Shown here one piece after another: positions 35,635 through 46,892 of a stretch of 64,000 nucleotides of DNA. This DNA comes from Carposina sasakii. Its lineage: Eukaryota > Arthropoda > Insecta > Lepidoptera > Carposinidae. Each line of letters starts with the position of its first letter. The first letter of the stretch is position 1. The notes below the pieces were generated by a model. That model did not search any database and was not told where the DNA came from. It saw only the letters and a list, made by a program, of their open reading frames with translations. The DNA is taken from assembly GCA_014607495.2 (NCBI GenBank), contig CP053154.1, forward strand, positions 12,338,001 to 12,402,000, in the 5' to 3' direction. A program made the translations under genes and the position numbers.

Positions 35635-35832
35635 TTCATGTTAATTACACTATTTATTACTCAAGAACGGTTGTACCAATCTGGCTGAAAATTGGTAGTT
35701 AGGTAGCTTAAAACCAGGAGACGGACATAGGTTACTTCTTATTTCGGATTTAAAAATATTTTTATCCCAGATAATTTCGACATTTTGTTTATTTTGCACT
35801 CCACGCGGACGGAGTCGCGGGCGTCCACTAGT
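35635..35832 (+). mobile_element. Family H relic, copy 5
   Basis: Contains ACATAGGTTACTTCTTATTT, TTTTTATCCCAGATAATTTC and the CGCGGACGGAGTCGCGGGCG end. Head missing or decayed. Confidence 0.65.
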
Positions 35833-36390
35833 ATCTTATAAACTTTCTTTCTTTTAGATTTTTCATTATCTAATTTTTTAGTTTAATGGACGCATTTAGT
35901 CATATACTCGTAGGTTACCTTAGACTATAATCACGAGTATAAGGAATACAAGTACGTTTATAGCTACAAGCAACAAAAACATTATACATTGTATCTGAAA
36001 AGTAAACTCTTCAATAAAGATACAAGCCAAAACATTTCATTCTCTCATCAACGTAATTAGTATGCCAAAAAGCCCGACCCTTGAATCAAAATATTATTTT
36101 TGTGCCATCTAATTTCAAGGACGCGTAAAAAATACGCAAAGTCCCTTTCTGTTAAGAGGATAATACTTTTTATTTGTTAAAATAAATTAATTAATTTTAG
36201 ATAATTACACATTCATTGAGGCGGAAAACCTTTTTTAGATCTATAATGAAAATCTCAGTTTGTATAAGGGAATTGGCTTAATAGGACACCCAAGATGGCG
36301 TAGCCAGTGACGCTACCATAAAATTATGTCCTTAGCCTACTATTATCTATTTCTGTTATCTAATTTTGCGAACGCCCGAAAAACAAAATA

Positions 36391-36631
36391 CGACGGCCGA
36401 TTGGTGTAGTAGGTAGTGGCCCTGCCTGCAGCGCCATAGGTCCTGGGTTCGAATCCGGTAGGAGCAAACATTGATATAATGAATTGATTGATGTTTGTTT
36501 CCGAGTCATGGATGTTTCTATACTTATCTATGTATTTATATACCGTTGCTTAGTACCCACGATACAAGACCTTATGGATCTTAATGTGGGTCTAAGTTAA
36601 TGTGTTGTGAAGTGTGTGAAAAAAAAAAAAA
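36391..36631 (+). mobile_element. tRNA-derived SINE (family G), copy 2, full length
   Basis: tRNA-like head with ATTGGTGTAGTAGGTAGTGG (A box) and GGTTCGAATCC (B box), body CGAGTCATGGATGTTTCTAT, AGTACCCACGATACAAGACC and TTAATGTG, and a 13-base poly-A end (36619-36631). Other copies at 10421, 57971, 59401 and 60579. Confidence 0.8.
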
Positions 36632-37089
36632 GCCGAAATTTTTCTACAAAAATGTTTTGTAGTAGCCTATGTTCTTTTTTTTGACGTGAAACGCGTGAAG
36701 AGGGTTCCGTAAAATGTTACGCGCCGACACATACGGTACCAGGTTTAAAAACCATGGACCGTTAACGAAAATATCATGGACTCTATATCATCGTACCTTA
36801 ATAATTAAAAAACTATTGGTCTTAGAAACAAAAATGTGGTTAAATATTTCGGTTCAGTAGCTCGCTGTTATGACATTGAGTTCGTGTCGGGGTCAAGCGG
36901 GGCGGCGGGGGAGGGATACTCGAAAACTTGCGAAACCGGCGCTCACGCTTGTTTCTATTCAGTGTAACTCGTGACTCCGACTTTATAGCGTGGTGATTCT
37001 ATTCGTGTGTTTGTCAAGTTTATTTGAACAAAAAAATACGATTGATTTATACAAAAATAAGTGTAATTTGGACAGTATTTATATCTATA
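36632..37089. other. Gene-free stretch with GC-rich core
   Basis: A GC-rich block at 36880-36960 includes GGGGCGGCGGGGGAGGG. TTGACGTGAAACG near 36679 is mirrored by CGTTTCACGTTAA near 37440, so a diverged inverted-repeat element may span 36.7-37.5 kb. Not resolved. Confidence 0.3.
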
Positions 37090-37262
37090 CTAATATCATA
37101 AAGCTGAAGAGTTTGTTTTTTGTTTGTTTGAACGCGCTAAATTTGAAAAATTCTTTCAGTGTTAGATAGCCCATTTACCAAGGAAGGCTACAGTCTATAC
37201 AACAACCTGATTTCATCTGGCTCGCACGGGTACAACGCCCCCTCACGCGGACGAAGTTGGGC
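37090..37262 (+). mobile_element. Family H relic, copy 6
   Basis: Starts TACTAATATCATAAAGCTGA and ends CACGCGGACGAAGTTGGGCG; the GTCY tract is replaced by GTTT repeats. Confidence 0.55.
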
Positions 37263-38200
37263 GGCTGCTATTTAAAATAACCAGACAATAAATATATAAA
37301 CATTTGCTATGTATTTCGGAGATATGTTTCTACGGACGGACAGACACACGAGTTCCTACGTCTTTTTTTATTAAAATACTTAAAACAGCGTCCATCTTGT
37401 ATTTCAATCTTTTACTAAAAGCGATTCGCTAACATAGACGTTTCACGTTAAAACCAACGGCCGTGTGCCCCGACACAGCCCCACCCGTAATGCTTTTTCA
37501 GACTAGATTACCTATGTGTAAATATTTCATTTAAAACGATTTAGTAGTTTTGGCCTGACGACGCAATAAATAAATCGCACTACACCTAATTAAATCTTAC
37601 TAAATAACATGAAAAAATTTAGCAAAGTTGGTTGTCTCGGCTACTCACTGGTGTCGGTGCGATAGTGTCCCATAGAGACAGTGACTATAAGGTCAGGTAA
37701 ACAAGGTTCTCATTTATTTGGAGCACCTGAGTCGGAAATTGTATTCCGTATTATTGGGACCCATAAATCATAAGGCGGACCGGAGCTGCCTGGAAAGTGC
37801 TTAAATATAATCTATCTGCCTCAGTTGGGTACATCGTTAGTCTATGCTACGATAGTTTGTGTACGACATCTATGTTTTCTAATTTTGTTTTAGGTTTTTC
37901 AAATATAAATCGTTTTTTTGTCTTGCAACATCTTTGAAATGAATTTTATAATCATGTTAAGTTTAGTTATTCCTATTATTACTTAATTATAGTTCATATA
38001 GTAATTCAATACTCAAAACTAAATTTCATACCTTTTCATACCGTCTTTAAGTGAGAAACTGATTTATTTAATCTTTTCCGTTGATCGTTTCATAGTTAAA
38101 TTTCATAATGTTACGTGGAAAATTTCATTTTATATCAATACAGAATCAAGGAAAACATGAAAATTTTCATTATAGCCTAAGATCACTCTTTCTACGCTAA
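37263..38200. other. Gene-free stretch
   Basis: AT-rich; no recognised gene or clean element ends apart from the possible inverted pair noted at 37440. Confidence 0.45.
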
Positions 38201-38710
38201 GATCCTACTGCAGATGTCAACGCTCTTATATTTATTGAATAAAACCTCATTATTACAAACATTTACGATTAAAGGAATATAATGTATATTTATTGGGTTG
38301 CCTATAAAAATATGACCGCAAGTTTTTTAAACTTCATAAAAAATTATAACAAATTACACTCTCATGTTTTTTTTTTAAATATAGTGTTATTAACTTCATA
38401 GCAATGTAGGTACGTAAAGATTGCGTAAAACAAGGATAGCCAGTTCACATTTGGCCGCGAAGTGCTCATGTTTCGTTGATTATTTATATATCAAATGAAA
38501 ACATTTTTTTCTGGTAAATTATTATGGTACAAGTAGTATAGGGTTGCCTATTTCAATTTGACCGCAAATAAGGCTTGCCAGCTGCCACAATACTTGCGGC
38601 CATATTTTGATAGGCAACCAGTGTATATTCTTCTAGTCGTAAATGTTTATAATAAATAGGTTTTATTCAATAAACATAATATCAGCGTAGAACATCTGCT
38701 GTGGGATCTC
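38201..38710. mobile_element. Two-tier inverted-repeat element
   Basis: Arms 38201-38322 and 38593-38710 pair over about 120 bases. The outer part holds GATC, CAGATG and TTTATTGAATAAAACCT. The inner part begins GGGTTGCCTAT...ATATGACCGCAAG and pairs with CTTGCGGCCATATTTTGATA. A third, forward copy of the inner motif (AGGGTTGCCTATTTCAATTT) lies near 38541. No coding frame. Confidence 0.7.
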
Positions 38711-39019
38711 ATACTATTAAAACAGTCCTAATAATCCACGGCAAGTATTTACCTACTTACAGCGGAAAAGGAATGTTTAACGTGAATACCTTTCAAAGTT
38801 GAATTTCATATCCCTAAGTTTGCTTTACAAGAACTTCCCAAAACGTTCCAGAAAACAATGGTTACTTCCATGAGTGAAAATGAACTTCTTAATTAGTACG
38901 ATAAAAAGCAACGAATATGTCATACTTTTTATTCAGATTCATTTCAGAATTTTACGTTACGCATTTAAGTGTCGGTATACCCGTATAAGGTCATATTTCG
39001 ATTGATTGACTTTAAATTT

Positions 39020-39130
39020 ATTGGTGGCTTAGTGGTTATAGCGGCTCGCACGGTTTGCAGTGGTCGTGGGTTCGATTCCCACTCGGGTGAAGAATTTTTT
39101 CCATTCTCTTTATTAATAATTTTTTTTAAT
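39020..39130 (+). mobile_element. tRNA-derived SINE (family F), copy 5
   Basis: Head GGTGGCTTAGTGGTTATAGC, B box GTGGGTTCGATTCCCACTCG, then GTGAAGAATTTTTTCCATTC and a TTATTAATAA tail. The best preserved forward copy. tRNA-like, but within a repeat family, so not counted as a tRNA gene. Confidence 0.8.
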
Positions 39131-39477
39131 TTATCAGCAAATGTCATGGTTCAACAAAATGACCATAATAATATTTAAATTTTTGGATCTACATACTTTA
39201 ATCTCTTACTCATTTAATTATCGTCTAGTTACGATTGCGTAATTTGTCTAATTTAATATAACTGCATACAGAGTAACGTTATACTTTAATTAATATAAAA
39301 TTAAATCTACTTGGAGGACGAAATATTCCTTTTACAGATATTAAAAGAAAGTGAACCAAAGACGGAGTAAAATTAAATTCTCTGGACATCTGTCGTACAG
39401 CCAGCGTAATTTGGATTAACATTAATGAATATTTCCTTCTGTGGTTGACCCATATTTACTATATTTAGTATAAATAC

Positions 39478-39915
39478 TTCCTGTGTTGATGCGGGCTTCA
39501 CTAGAAGACATCAGCTGCATTTCCTTATAAGCATGAAAAAATCGACTGAGTAATGTATGGGTGTTCTCAACTGTTCTCTCAAATGATAAAATAGCAACTT
39601 GTAACCATGAACGTCTAAAGAATAATGGACAGAGTGTTGTGACTAGACAGAGTGAAGCATTCATAGTAAGCTCGGCAACGATATTCCATGGAGTAGGGAT
39701 GTGTATTAACGCGTTATTCACCCACACATACAAACCATAGTAAGCTCGGCGCCTACTGGAAACTACGCACACTTGCAACGCGCCGCCATTTCGGTGCTTC
39801 AATCTGTGCAGTGACAGCATTACGTCCGTTATTCTTTATACATTCATGCTGGTAACTGATACCCAGTATTACGTCTTTGCCTCTTATATCTGACCCCTCT
39901 ATGCTAAGCGTATGT
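39478..39915 (+). mobile_element. Family D dispersed repeat, copy 2, interrupted by a hAT-like element
   Basis: Halves 39478-39605 and 39857-39915 match family D (CTAGAAGACATCAGCTGCAT and ATCTGACCCC). The interruption is at the same internal site as in copy 1. Confidence 0.65.
39606..39848. mobile_element. hAT-like MITE with 8-bp target duplication, nested in family D
   Basis: Flanks CTTGTAAC (39598-39605) and CTGGTAAC (39849-39856) are an 8-bp duplication with one change. Ends CATGAACGT and, reversed, CATGAATGT start imperfect arms of about 55 bases sharing AAAGAATAA and GATTGAAGC/GAGTGAAGC. An 8-bp duplication is the hAT signature; no transposase is present. Confidence 0.7.
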
Positions 39916-40228
39916 ATCGAAACAGATGAAGATTACTGATAACCAACATTAAAATCCTTTAAAAAGTTATTAAAAGCATCTGTATGTAAAATAATAGATA
40001 CCCTATAAATAGCATTGGTTCGAAACAGCTGTTACGAAGGTCCTACCCTTTATTAAAATAATTAAATTAGCAATTATGACCGAGACGCGACCTCAACATT
40101 TAATGGATTATTTCATTTTCGCCAAAAATGAAAGCCTTTTAGGAAATACGCTCTTGCAGTTCAACGCATGTAGATACATGGTCTGAGCATGACGTGGCTC
40201 GGTGATGTCATTTTTAAGACATATTATA

Positions 40229-40601
40229 CAGGGTTAATTTTAAAACAATAACCTCGCAAGACTAGGTAGCTACCATCATAAACAACAATATTTGTTCTAC
40301 GAGTTTTGATAATTTTTCACATTTTACTTTTATACAAAAATAAATATCAATTCAATATTACCTCTGAATGTTCTTAAGTCTGTACATAATACCGAGGCGC
40401 GCGCGATAGCGGGTATCAACCTTTTCGTATACCTACGAATGGAACATAGACTTACAAATGTCACGACAGTACAATAAAAGCTTGGAAAATTATTTTTAAT
40501 TAATGTATTGAGTTATGATAAAACTTGTAGAACAAATGTTATTGTTTATGATTTTAGCTATCCAGTCCTGCGAGGTTATTGATGTGTTAAAATTAACCCT
40601 G
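40229..40601. mobile_element. CAGGGTTAATTTTAA-ended inverted-repeat element
   Basis: Arms 40229-40312 and 40516-40601 pair over about 85 bases (CAGGGTTAATTTTAA, AATAACCTCGCA, ATCATAAACAA, TTTGTTCTAC). Flanked by TATA at 40225-40228 and 40602-40605. Length 373 bases. The 64-codon frame near the right arm is a shadow. Confidence 0.72.
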
Positions 40602-40894
40602 TATATGGAAAATGATGTCAAGATAAATCAAGACAGAGATAGATATAGCAAAACCGACAGAAGCTGGCATAGGATTGAGCGGGATGAGAAGAAGAATGGA
40701 ATTCAATAATACCTACATATTCCTATGTATGTATGTGGAAGACATAATGAAATGTGTGGTCTGAATCAGCTATTCGTGCTACATGAAGCAGATACACAAA
40801 GTAGCTGGATAATTTATATCATGCCACCTCCAAGGTCACATCTGTCGTAGAACCGATGGACGTCCTCCGGCCGGAGGACTTAAAGAGGGTGGCT

Positions 40895-40985
40895 GGTAGT
40901 GACTGTTTGGTTAAAACGGGAGATCGAGCCATGTGGCGTACTCTGGGGGAGGCCAGAAGTCGACTTCATTAGGTCAACGACGACC
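40895..40985 (+). mobile_element. Family E LINE 3'-end relic, copy 3
   Basis: The reverse complement matches 4175-4255 (CCTCCCCCAGAGTACGCCAC, CAGTCACTACCAGCC), so this copy has the opposite orientation to copies 1, 2, 4 and 5. Confidence 0.6.
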
Positions 40986-41494
40986 TCAAATCTAACCTAC
41001 ATAGTATTAGCTAACGACTAAATAGCAAAAACAAGATCAGATATCGAAGCTAAGCGGGGGAGGGTACCGGTATTAAATAAATGGAATTTTCTCGTTAATG
41101 CCGACTTTGTTTATCTAAACAGTTGGCACAAATGTCTTGAAGCTAGAATCGAGTTTCTTCTTGGAACCAGAATCATTTAACGTCAGCGGAATCGTTCAAA
41201 AACATTCGTTCTTAGGGTCCATACACATCAAAGCGATTGTGACAGAAATTTCACACTGGGAGTAACTGGCAAAGATATCGAAGTTGATAATTAATAGGTA
41301 ATTCTGTGATTTTTGAGCAAACAGTAAATTACAAACATATCATACCAGAATACAAGAGCTTGTTCAAGCGCTTTCATCATTCCACTGTATCGTAATAAAC
41401 AATTGTCAAAAAAGAAAATAATGTTATTCATGCAAAAATCACGATGGATTTTAGTGAAATTTGATGCATCCTTTACATTAGAATAACAGATATA

Positions 41495-41540
41495 TTTATT
41501 ATTTAGTTGACGCGGACAACATCGTGGGCATCTACTAGTC
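41495..41540 (+). mobile_element. Family H relic, copy 7 (3' end only)
   Basis: GACGCGGACAACATCGTGGGC, then ATCTACTAGT, is a diverged form of the CGCGGACGGAGTCGCGGGCG end. Confidence 0.4.
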
Positions 41541-41586
41541 TGAAATACTCGTAATTACTATAGTAATTGATATAAGTATCTACGTG

Positions 41587-41632
41587 ATATAGTCTAACTA
41601 TATAGTCTAACTATATAGTCTAACTATATAGG
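41587..41632 (+). repeat. Tandem repeat, 13-base unit, about 3 copies
   Basis: AGTCTAACTATAT repeated head to tail without change. Confidence 0.85.
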
Positions 41633-42067
41633 CAACTCAAGAACTCTACCTATGTATGTACGCAGCTTTAGACTTTGTTTTAATGGCGGGCTTTGAAACT
41701 GGAAACGCTGGAGGGTAATTACCTTTGTCATAGTTACCTAATTAAGGCTTATACCTACTTATGTTTGCAGAATTAGCATATCATAAATACCTATGCATAG
41801 TAATGTAATAAAATTGTATGAGAATATTGCCATGAGAAAAGTGGGATAATCTGTAATCAAATCTTGCGGCCAATTGTGATCGATCCTCAGGTCATGCCGA
41901 ATCAAATAGTGATTCCTGATTTATAGTTTTGTATACACTCATATTTATGTATCGGTGTACCTACACGGCTGACAAGACAGCAGGATTTTTATATAATTGA
42001 AGATTTAACCATGATTTGCAGATGATTTCTCATCACATTAGTGAAAAATTAGTTAGGTATGTTAATA

Positions 42068-42155
42068 TCCTGGGCTCTAGCTGATGCCGAATTTCACTAG
42101 AATTCATCAGCTGCATCTTTTTTCGTGAATGCCGTAAGAATCGACTAAGAAACCT
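42068..42155 (+). mobile_element. Family D dispersed repeat, copy 3 (truncated)
   Basis: Has the TCACTAGAATTCATCAGCTG and CGTAAGAATCGACTAAG blocks, then stops matching. Confidence 0.6.
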
Positions 42156-42954
42156 TATTATGAGATCTTATTTTAAGAACCCAAATACCATACCCATTGA
42201 ATCTAACTCAGAAAAGACAGCTCCTTAATATATTGATGTTCTGTGGTACCAAAACATTGTATTCTCTACTTTCAAGAAACTACAAATACATTTACACAAC
42301 ACAGCGGAAGCAGATAAAGTCAATACAAAGACACAATGTACCGAGAGTAGCTGAGATAAACTGTGTGGTAGCAACGTTAGGAAAAGCGTGATAGATGTAG
42401 ATGAAAGTAAATTTCTTGATAACAGATTGCGAAAACTCTACTAGGCTTTACACTAATTTATATTTTTTCTGAAATTTTATCCTATATACGAGTATTATAA
42501 TCTCCTGTATATTATTTATTGTTATGTTTTTTCTCTAACTATATCTAAAAGAATCTGCAATTAATGACACATGATACAAGTCTAACAAGCATAGGTATTT
42601 TCTTTTATTATAATAATAGTCCAATTTGCAAATGAAATAAGGGAAATTTTACTCATGAAAGGAGTGGCTGATCAAAAAGCAATATTTTTATAATCTTGAC
42701 TCGAAATAGGCAGACTTCTGAGTTGATCGGAGATATAATTCAACATATAAAACACACAATAACAGGTTGCTTCCATTTGAAAGAGGAGCGTGAGGCGGAG
42801 ATAAATCCAAGGAGATCAAGTTCAAAAGTTAGGAAGAAGCCGCGGGTGTCTCAAGCTCGCGGTCGCACGCCGCGACAGATTTATATGTTTCCGTGCGCTT
42901 TTAGGAGAAATTGGTGGTTACGTCGATGGTTAATAAAGTTCTCAGTTTATACTA
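42156..42954. other. Gene-free stretch
   Basis: A basic 112-codon frame at 42696-43034 (GC-richer near 42830-42900) is not recognised and overlaps the family H relic at its end; treated as chance. Confidence 0.4.
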
Positions 42955-43155
42955 TACTAGTGAACGCCTGCGACTCAGTCTGTATAGGCTACAAAAAAGT
43001 AAAAATTTTCCGAGAATATATTTTTCATGGATAAAAAGTAGTCTATGTTGTTTCCCAGGCTTCCTGTGTACCAAATTTAAATTTAGATCAGTTTTGTAAT
43101 TTTGAAAGCCGGATAGACAGAGTTGCTTTCATATTTATACTAATATTAGTAAGGC
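42955..43155 (-). mobile_element. Family H relic, copy 8
   Basis: Begins ACTAGTGAACGCCTGCGACT, passes ATGGATAAAAAGTAGTCTAT and ends GATAGACAGAGTTGC plus ATACTAATATTAGTA: the reverse order of copy 2. Confidence 0.6.
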
Positions 43156-43555
43156 TCTACTGTTCAGTATTTACGTAGTGCATGTGTATACGCGAAATGC
43201 TGGGCTATTACCATATCATTTTATATATTTCTATATTCTGGCTTGACATATAGGTCATCACGCCCACACGACTGTTTCCTATACCCCTGTGCACAGGTGT
43301 TAACAACTTCAAAGTTAGATATTTGTTTTGGGGAGTATCCTGTCGTTGATGACTCTTCCATTGTCATGTCGCAGGAAAATAACAAAATTAATACGATACA
43401 CCTACTTAGAAAAGCGTCGTATATTGTGACAAGTGGCTCCCAGAGGATTTTTAAGTTCTTCTTCATGGAACCTTGCCAACTGTAAAAAGGATTAATATCA
43501 CGAAGTCGTGTATGTATGAGAATAGTGCGGTGGTGCAGTATCATATACGTTAGAT

Positions 43556-43727
43556 CAGGGGTTCCCAAACTTTTTTTTTTTCTCATTTACCCCTTTCAAA
43601 AGTTCAAAGATTCTGGTGGACCCCAACTGGCCTATACCACATACAAATTAATTGTAAACCAACGTAGACCCCCATCGAGTCTCCTGTGGACCCCGGGGGT
43701 CCACCTGGACCACTTTGGGAACCACTG
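43556..43727. mobile_element. hAT-like MITE with 8-bp target duplication
   Basis: Ends CAGGGGTTCCCAAACTTT and, reversed, CAGTGGTTCCCAAAGTGG. Target duplication CGTTAGAT (43548-43555) and CGTTAGAC (43728-43735), seven of eight identical. CAGGGGT-type ends with an 8-bp duplication are classic for hAT non-autonomous elements. Length 172 bases. An internal ACCCCCGGGG-like inverted segment adds a hairpin. Confidence 0.85.
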
Positions 43728-43930
43728 CGTTAGACGCTCAAACAAACAAGCCAGATGTGACTGGAAGGTCTTATTTAACTAACAGCAATTAATCGAGTTT
43801 GTTTTTGTTAAGATACACTTCTTTATGTCAGCATAGTCCCAGTACACTCCGAATTCTAATTCACTTTTTCTATTTTGTGGCAATATGATCTCCTTTATGA
43901 GCCTGCTGTTATGGCCACCCCATTTTGGAT

Positions 43931-44069
43931 CATCATCATCATCATTTACAGCCCTGAGAAGTCCACTGTTGGACATAGGCCTCCCCCAACAACCTCCACT
44001 CCGACCGATCGGAAGCAGCCTGCATCCAACCGACGCCCGCCACCTTGACCAGGTCATCCGTCCACCTCG
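43931..44069 (-). pseudogene. 5'-truncated LINE: ORF2 C-terminus with ATG-repeat tail and 11-bp target duplication
   Basis: CCATTTTGGAT at 43920-43930 and 44070-44080 brackets the insertion. The minus-strand frame reads RWTDDLVKVAG, then WMQAASDRSEWRLLGEAYVQ, a stop, and an ATG-repeat tail (43931-43945 on the plus strand as CAT repeats). The RWxDD...DRxxWrxLgEAYVQQWT pattern is a common lepidopteran LINE C-terminus. The short 5'-truncated form and direct repeats show target-primed reverse transcription. Confidence 0.85.
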
Positions 44070-44507
44070 CCATTTTGGATACACAACCGTATATAATAAA
44101 TGTCACTTTACCTATACTATCTTCACGTTTAATAAAATTATGGTGCTTAGTTTCCTTTTTAGTAAAATGACTTACGAGTAGGTACTAAAAAATGCCTTAT
44201 AAGAATACCTAATATATTTTATTTTCAAATTCATTAACCCTTAGTTTTCCATCAGCTGCTCCTAAAATCCAGCTTGATATCGTCTAACATCAAAAAGGGT
44301 TATTATTGCGTATTCGCATCACGCCCAAGAGCTAAGCGTGACCGTAATGAGACTCGTTAATGGCTACAGAAAAAACTTCTTTATTGCCCGAGGGTTCGTG
44401 AAGCTTCGAGTAAAAGTTATTTAATCCGTACCTAACGAAAATTCCATTAATTTAACATTTGAAGGCCTTTTGCTTGGTAATTTCAGTTTAACTCTCTTTG
44501 ATAGACA

Positions 44508-44622
44508 TCAGCCTATTGCAGTAAACCTCCCCCAGGGTACGCCATAAGGGGTTTTTGCTGCGAGGGGTTTTTGCCGATAATCACGATGTTTACCATGGAG
44601 TGCAAGCGGGTTGGTGACTGAA
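44508..44622 (-). mobile_element. Family E LINE 3'-end relic, copy 4
   Basis: CAGCCTATTGCAGT, CCTCCCCCAGGGTACGCCAT and GCGGGTTGGTGACTG mark a decayed copy with an internal deletion. Confidence 0.6.
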
Positions 44623-44794
44623 CTCTTTCGATATACAAGATTAATTTTAATAATGTCCTCCTGACGACAAATCTAATCGTTTATTTGATACTGATGCCAC
44701 ATCAAAGATTGATGATGAATTGATACACTATTTATTCCCTTACTATCATAATCTGATGGGACCATTTGGCGTGGCTTGGTAACTTTGTTACCTA

Positions 44795-44850
44795 TGTGTC
44801 ATTTATCATCATTTTCATGCCCTTATCATTTATTAATGAGGTCGGCGCAA
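44795..44850 (-). pseudogene. Fragment of the LINE tail also present at 47119-47479
   Basis: ATCATCATTTTCATGCCCTT and GGTCGGCGCAATATG match the tail and the final CADP-coding stretch of the 47119 insertion. Very short. Confidence 0.55.
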
Positions 44851-45319
44851 TATGGTTTCTTTCGAAACTTCACATTGTCAAAGATTTGGCATTTGTTTTT
44901 ATGGCCGGCTGCCTGTCTGACGATCACAAGTTTAGAAAGTAACGCTAATAGATATACGGCTTTATTGTTGTTAAACTCAGACTATGTTTTTGTGAAAAAA
45001 CAGATAGAGCCATACAAAATACATATGCAAATAGCGATTTAAACAAACACAAAGGGGCTGGCTGTTACCGTTTATTCAGTGACATTGTAGAAAGACAAAA
45101 AAATACACTCCATTCTGCCAGCTTTATTGAATAGCCACACCACGGAGGTGAGATGTGCGCCGGAGCTGAATACAACAATCGGTTTCTGGTCCGTATTACA
45201 CTGACCTATGATAGAGCTATTCCGATATATCCAGGGATATATATCTGCATTTAGTAAGCTGACGGCAGACCTCCAGTAATGGAGTGCCACTACAAGAAGA
45301 AGAAGATAATAGAGCTACA
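44851..45319. other. Gene-free stretch
   Basis: A segment at 45100-45305 (minus strand starting TCTTCTTCTTCTTGTAGTGG) resembles a retroelement 3' end but is not identified. Confidence 0.4.
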
Positions 45320-45535
45320 TACATAAATGGCTGTGTTCCCGGAATGGTGTAGCCAGAACTATTATGTAGGGATCATAAAAGAGATTTCACAGGTACGTTT
45401 GGCATTGGGGGGTCAGATGTAAATGATCACTAACAAGTTGATAGAATGCCCGATATCTATAGTCGAATCTTACGACATACACGGAAGTGGCAGCTGATGT
45501 ATTCTAGTGAAGCCCCGCATCAGCATAGCACTGAT
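45320..45535 (-). mobile_element. Family D dispersed repeat, copy 4 (intact at the shared insertion site)
   Basis: Runs GGAA, GGGATCATAAAAGAGAT, TTTGGCATTGGGGGGTCAG, AATGATCACTAACAAGTTG and AGCTGATGTATTCTAGTGAA. Shows the uninterrupted form of the site split in copies 1 and 2. Confidence 0.68.
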
Positions 45536-45869
45536 AGCGATACCTCCAATTAAATGTTTGTAGCAAAGAAAATATTACTGGGACAGTTATGCTAGCTCAT
45601 CCATATGCTATATGTCATTTACTTTTGATTGTTAGCCCTGGATATTAGTTTATAACATTTAAAACTAAACACCAAAGCGATGACAACACATCGACCATCG
45701 TCACCCGAATAAACTTTATTCTCTCAGTAAATTTACATCTTTATTCACGTCTTTTCTACTACATATATAAGTTTATAAAACTAATTCTGATGATGCCACG
45801 GGTATTGGCGAAGCATATGTCGATTAAAAATTTAATTGGTTTTCGGATTAGCAGCTATGTATTTATGGT

Positions 45870-45985
45870 TGCATGCTAGGTGCTTGGATCTGGCTTCTCG
45901 TTGCGACTGTAGTGTCTTGTGTTCGTGATCATGAGTAGGCAGATCCGAGGGTCAGCGGAGGGTATAGGGCCCGGTGGCGGGCGAT
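45870..45985 (+). repeat. Dispersed GC-rich repeat (family K), copy 2
   Basis: TGCATGCTAGGTGCTTGGAT, CAGATCCGAGGGTCAGCGGA, TAGGGCCCGGTGGCGGGCG; same orientation as 33480-33607. Confidence 0.65.
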
Positions 45986-46892
45986 CCCTCAATAGAGATA
46001 TATAAGTTTGTTTAAAAAATCTTTGAAATTTGTAAATCGATGCATAAATAATGGAGTTTTGAGGTAACACACATAAAAAACACATTCCGATGACTTAATA
46101 ACTCTCTTTTTTTAACAGTTCCGCTGCTACACGTGTCACGAGGTACACTCTATCGCCGTTTTGACAGTCGTAAGTTATTGGTACAATCGAAATCTGTGAA
46201 ATATTGAATATTCGGCGCTGCTGTTTCAATACAGGAGATTTCATGTAAAAAGGAAATTTATTTTGTAAACACTACACGTAGGGACAAAACCAATTATGTT
46301 CTGTTGGAGGAAGGTGTATAACAAAATATTTCTTATTGCCACGGGGCTAGTAAGCCTACCAAAAGCTTGTGTAGGACCACTCCTGTAGATTTTTGTGAGA
46401 GTACGAGTAACCATTATTTTCAATATTAACACAACCTTACTAGCTAGTGCGTACATTCTGCTTCATAAAGGCCGTGGCTGCGTGACGCTGACACCTTTTT
46501 ACCTATGCATATTTTTTTCTATTTTTCTATAGGATTCAAAGGTTCCTAAATAGCAAAGTACATACATACCTCAAAGTATGTATTTGGGGGTAATCTGATG
46601 TCTATTGGCTAAACGTGGCTATATGGTCTCGTGGTTTGGTTCTGGTTACTCTATGTCGGGAACACCAACGTGTGTATATTGTTTTAAACGTACCGAAATA
46701 CGCAATATTACATATCCTATAGTTAACCATTCGTTGAAATCATAATTCTCAGACATAAAAATATTATACTTCACAGTAGTTCACAGATCAAGAATCTTGT
46801 TTATGTCATGGCACAATACACTTTTGGCGATGTTGCCAAGAAGGGCTTTTTAACAGACAGACTATACCTACCGAATATCTCAATTCAGGAAA
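45986..46892. other. Gene-free stretch
   Basis: AT-rich. A short family D-like end (TATGTCGGGAACACCAACGT) appears near 46653. No gene. Confidence 0.45.

Noticed and set aside
36678..37454. Inverted GACGTGAAACG motifs as ends of one element
   Set aside because: Only about 13 bases match, and no target duplication or further arm pairing was found.
39020..39100. tRNA gene
   Set aside because: A and B boxes are present, but the sequence belongs to a dispersed SINE family with a shared 3' body and tail; the same applies to 16651, 36391 and 62058.
42696..43034. 112-codon basic frame as a host gene
   Set aside because: No recognised domain, and its 3' half runs into a family H relic.
43779..44084. 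101-codon minus-strand frame
   Set aside because: Overlaps the LINE C-terminus in the wrong frame; its aspartate run comes from the ATG-repeat tail.
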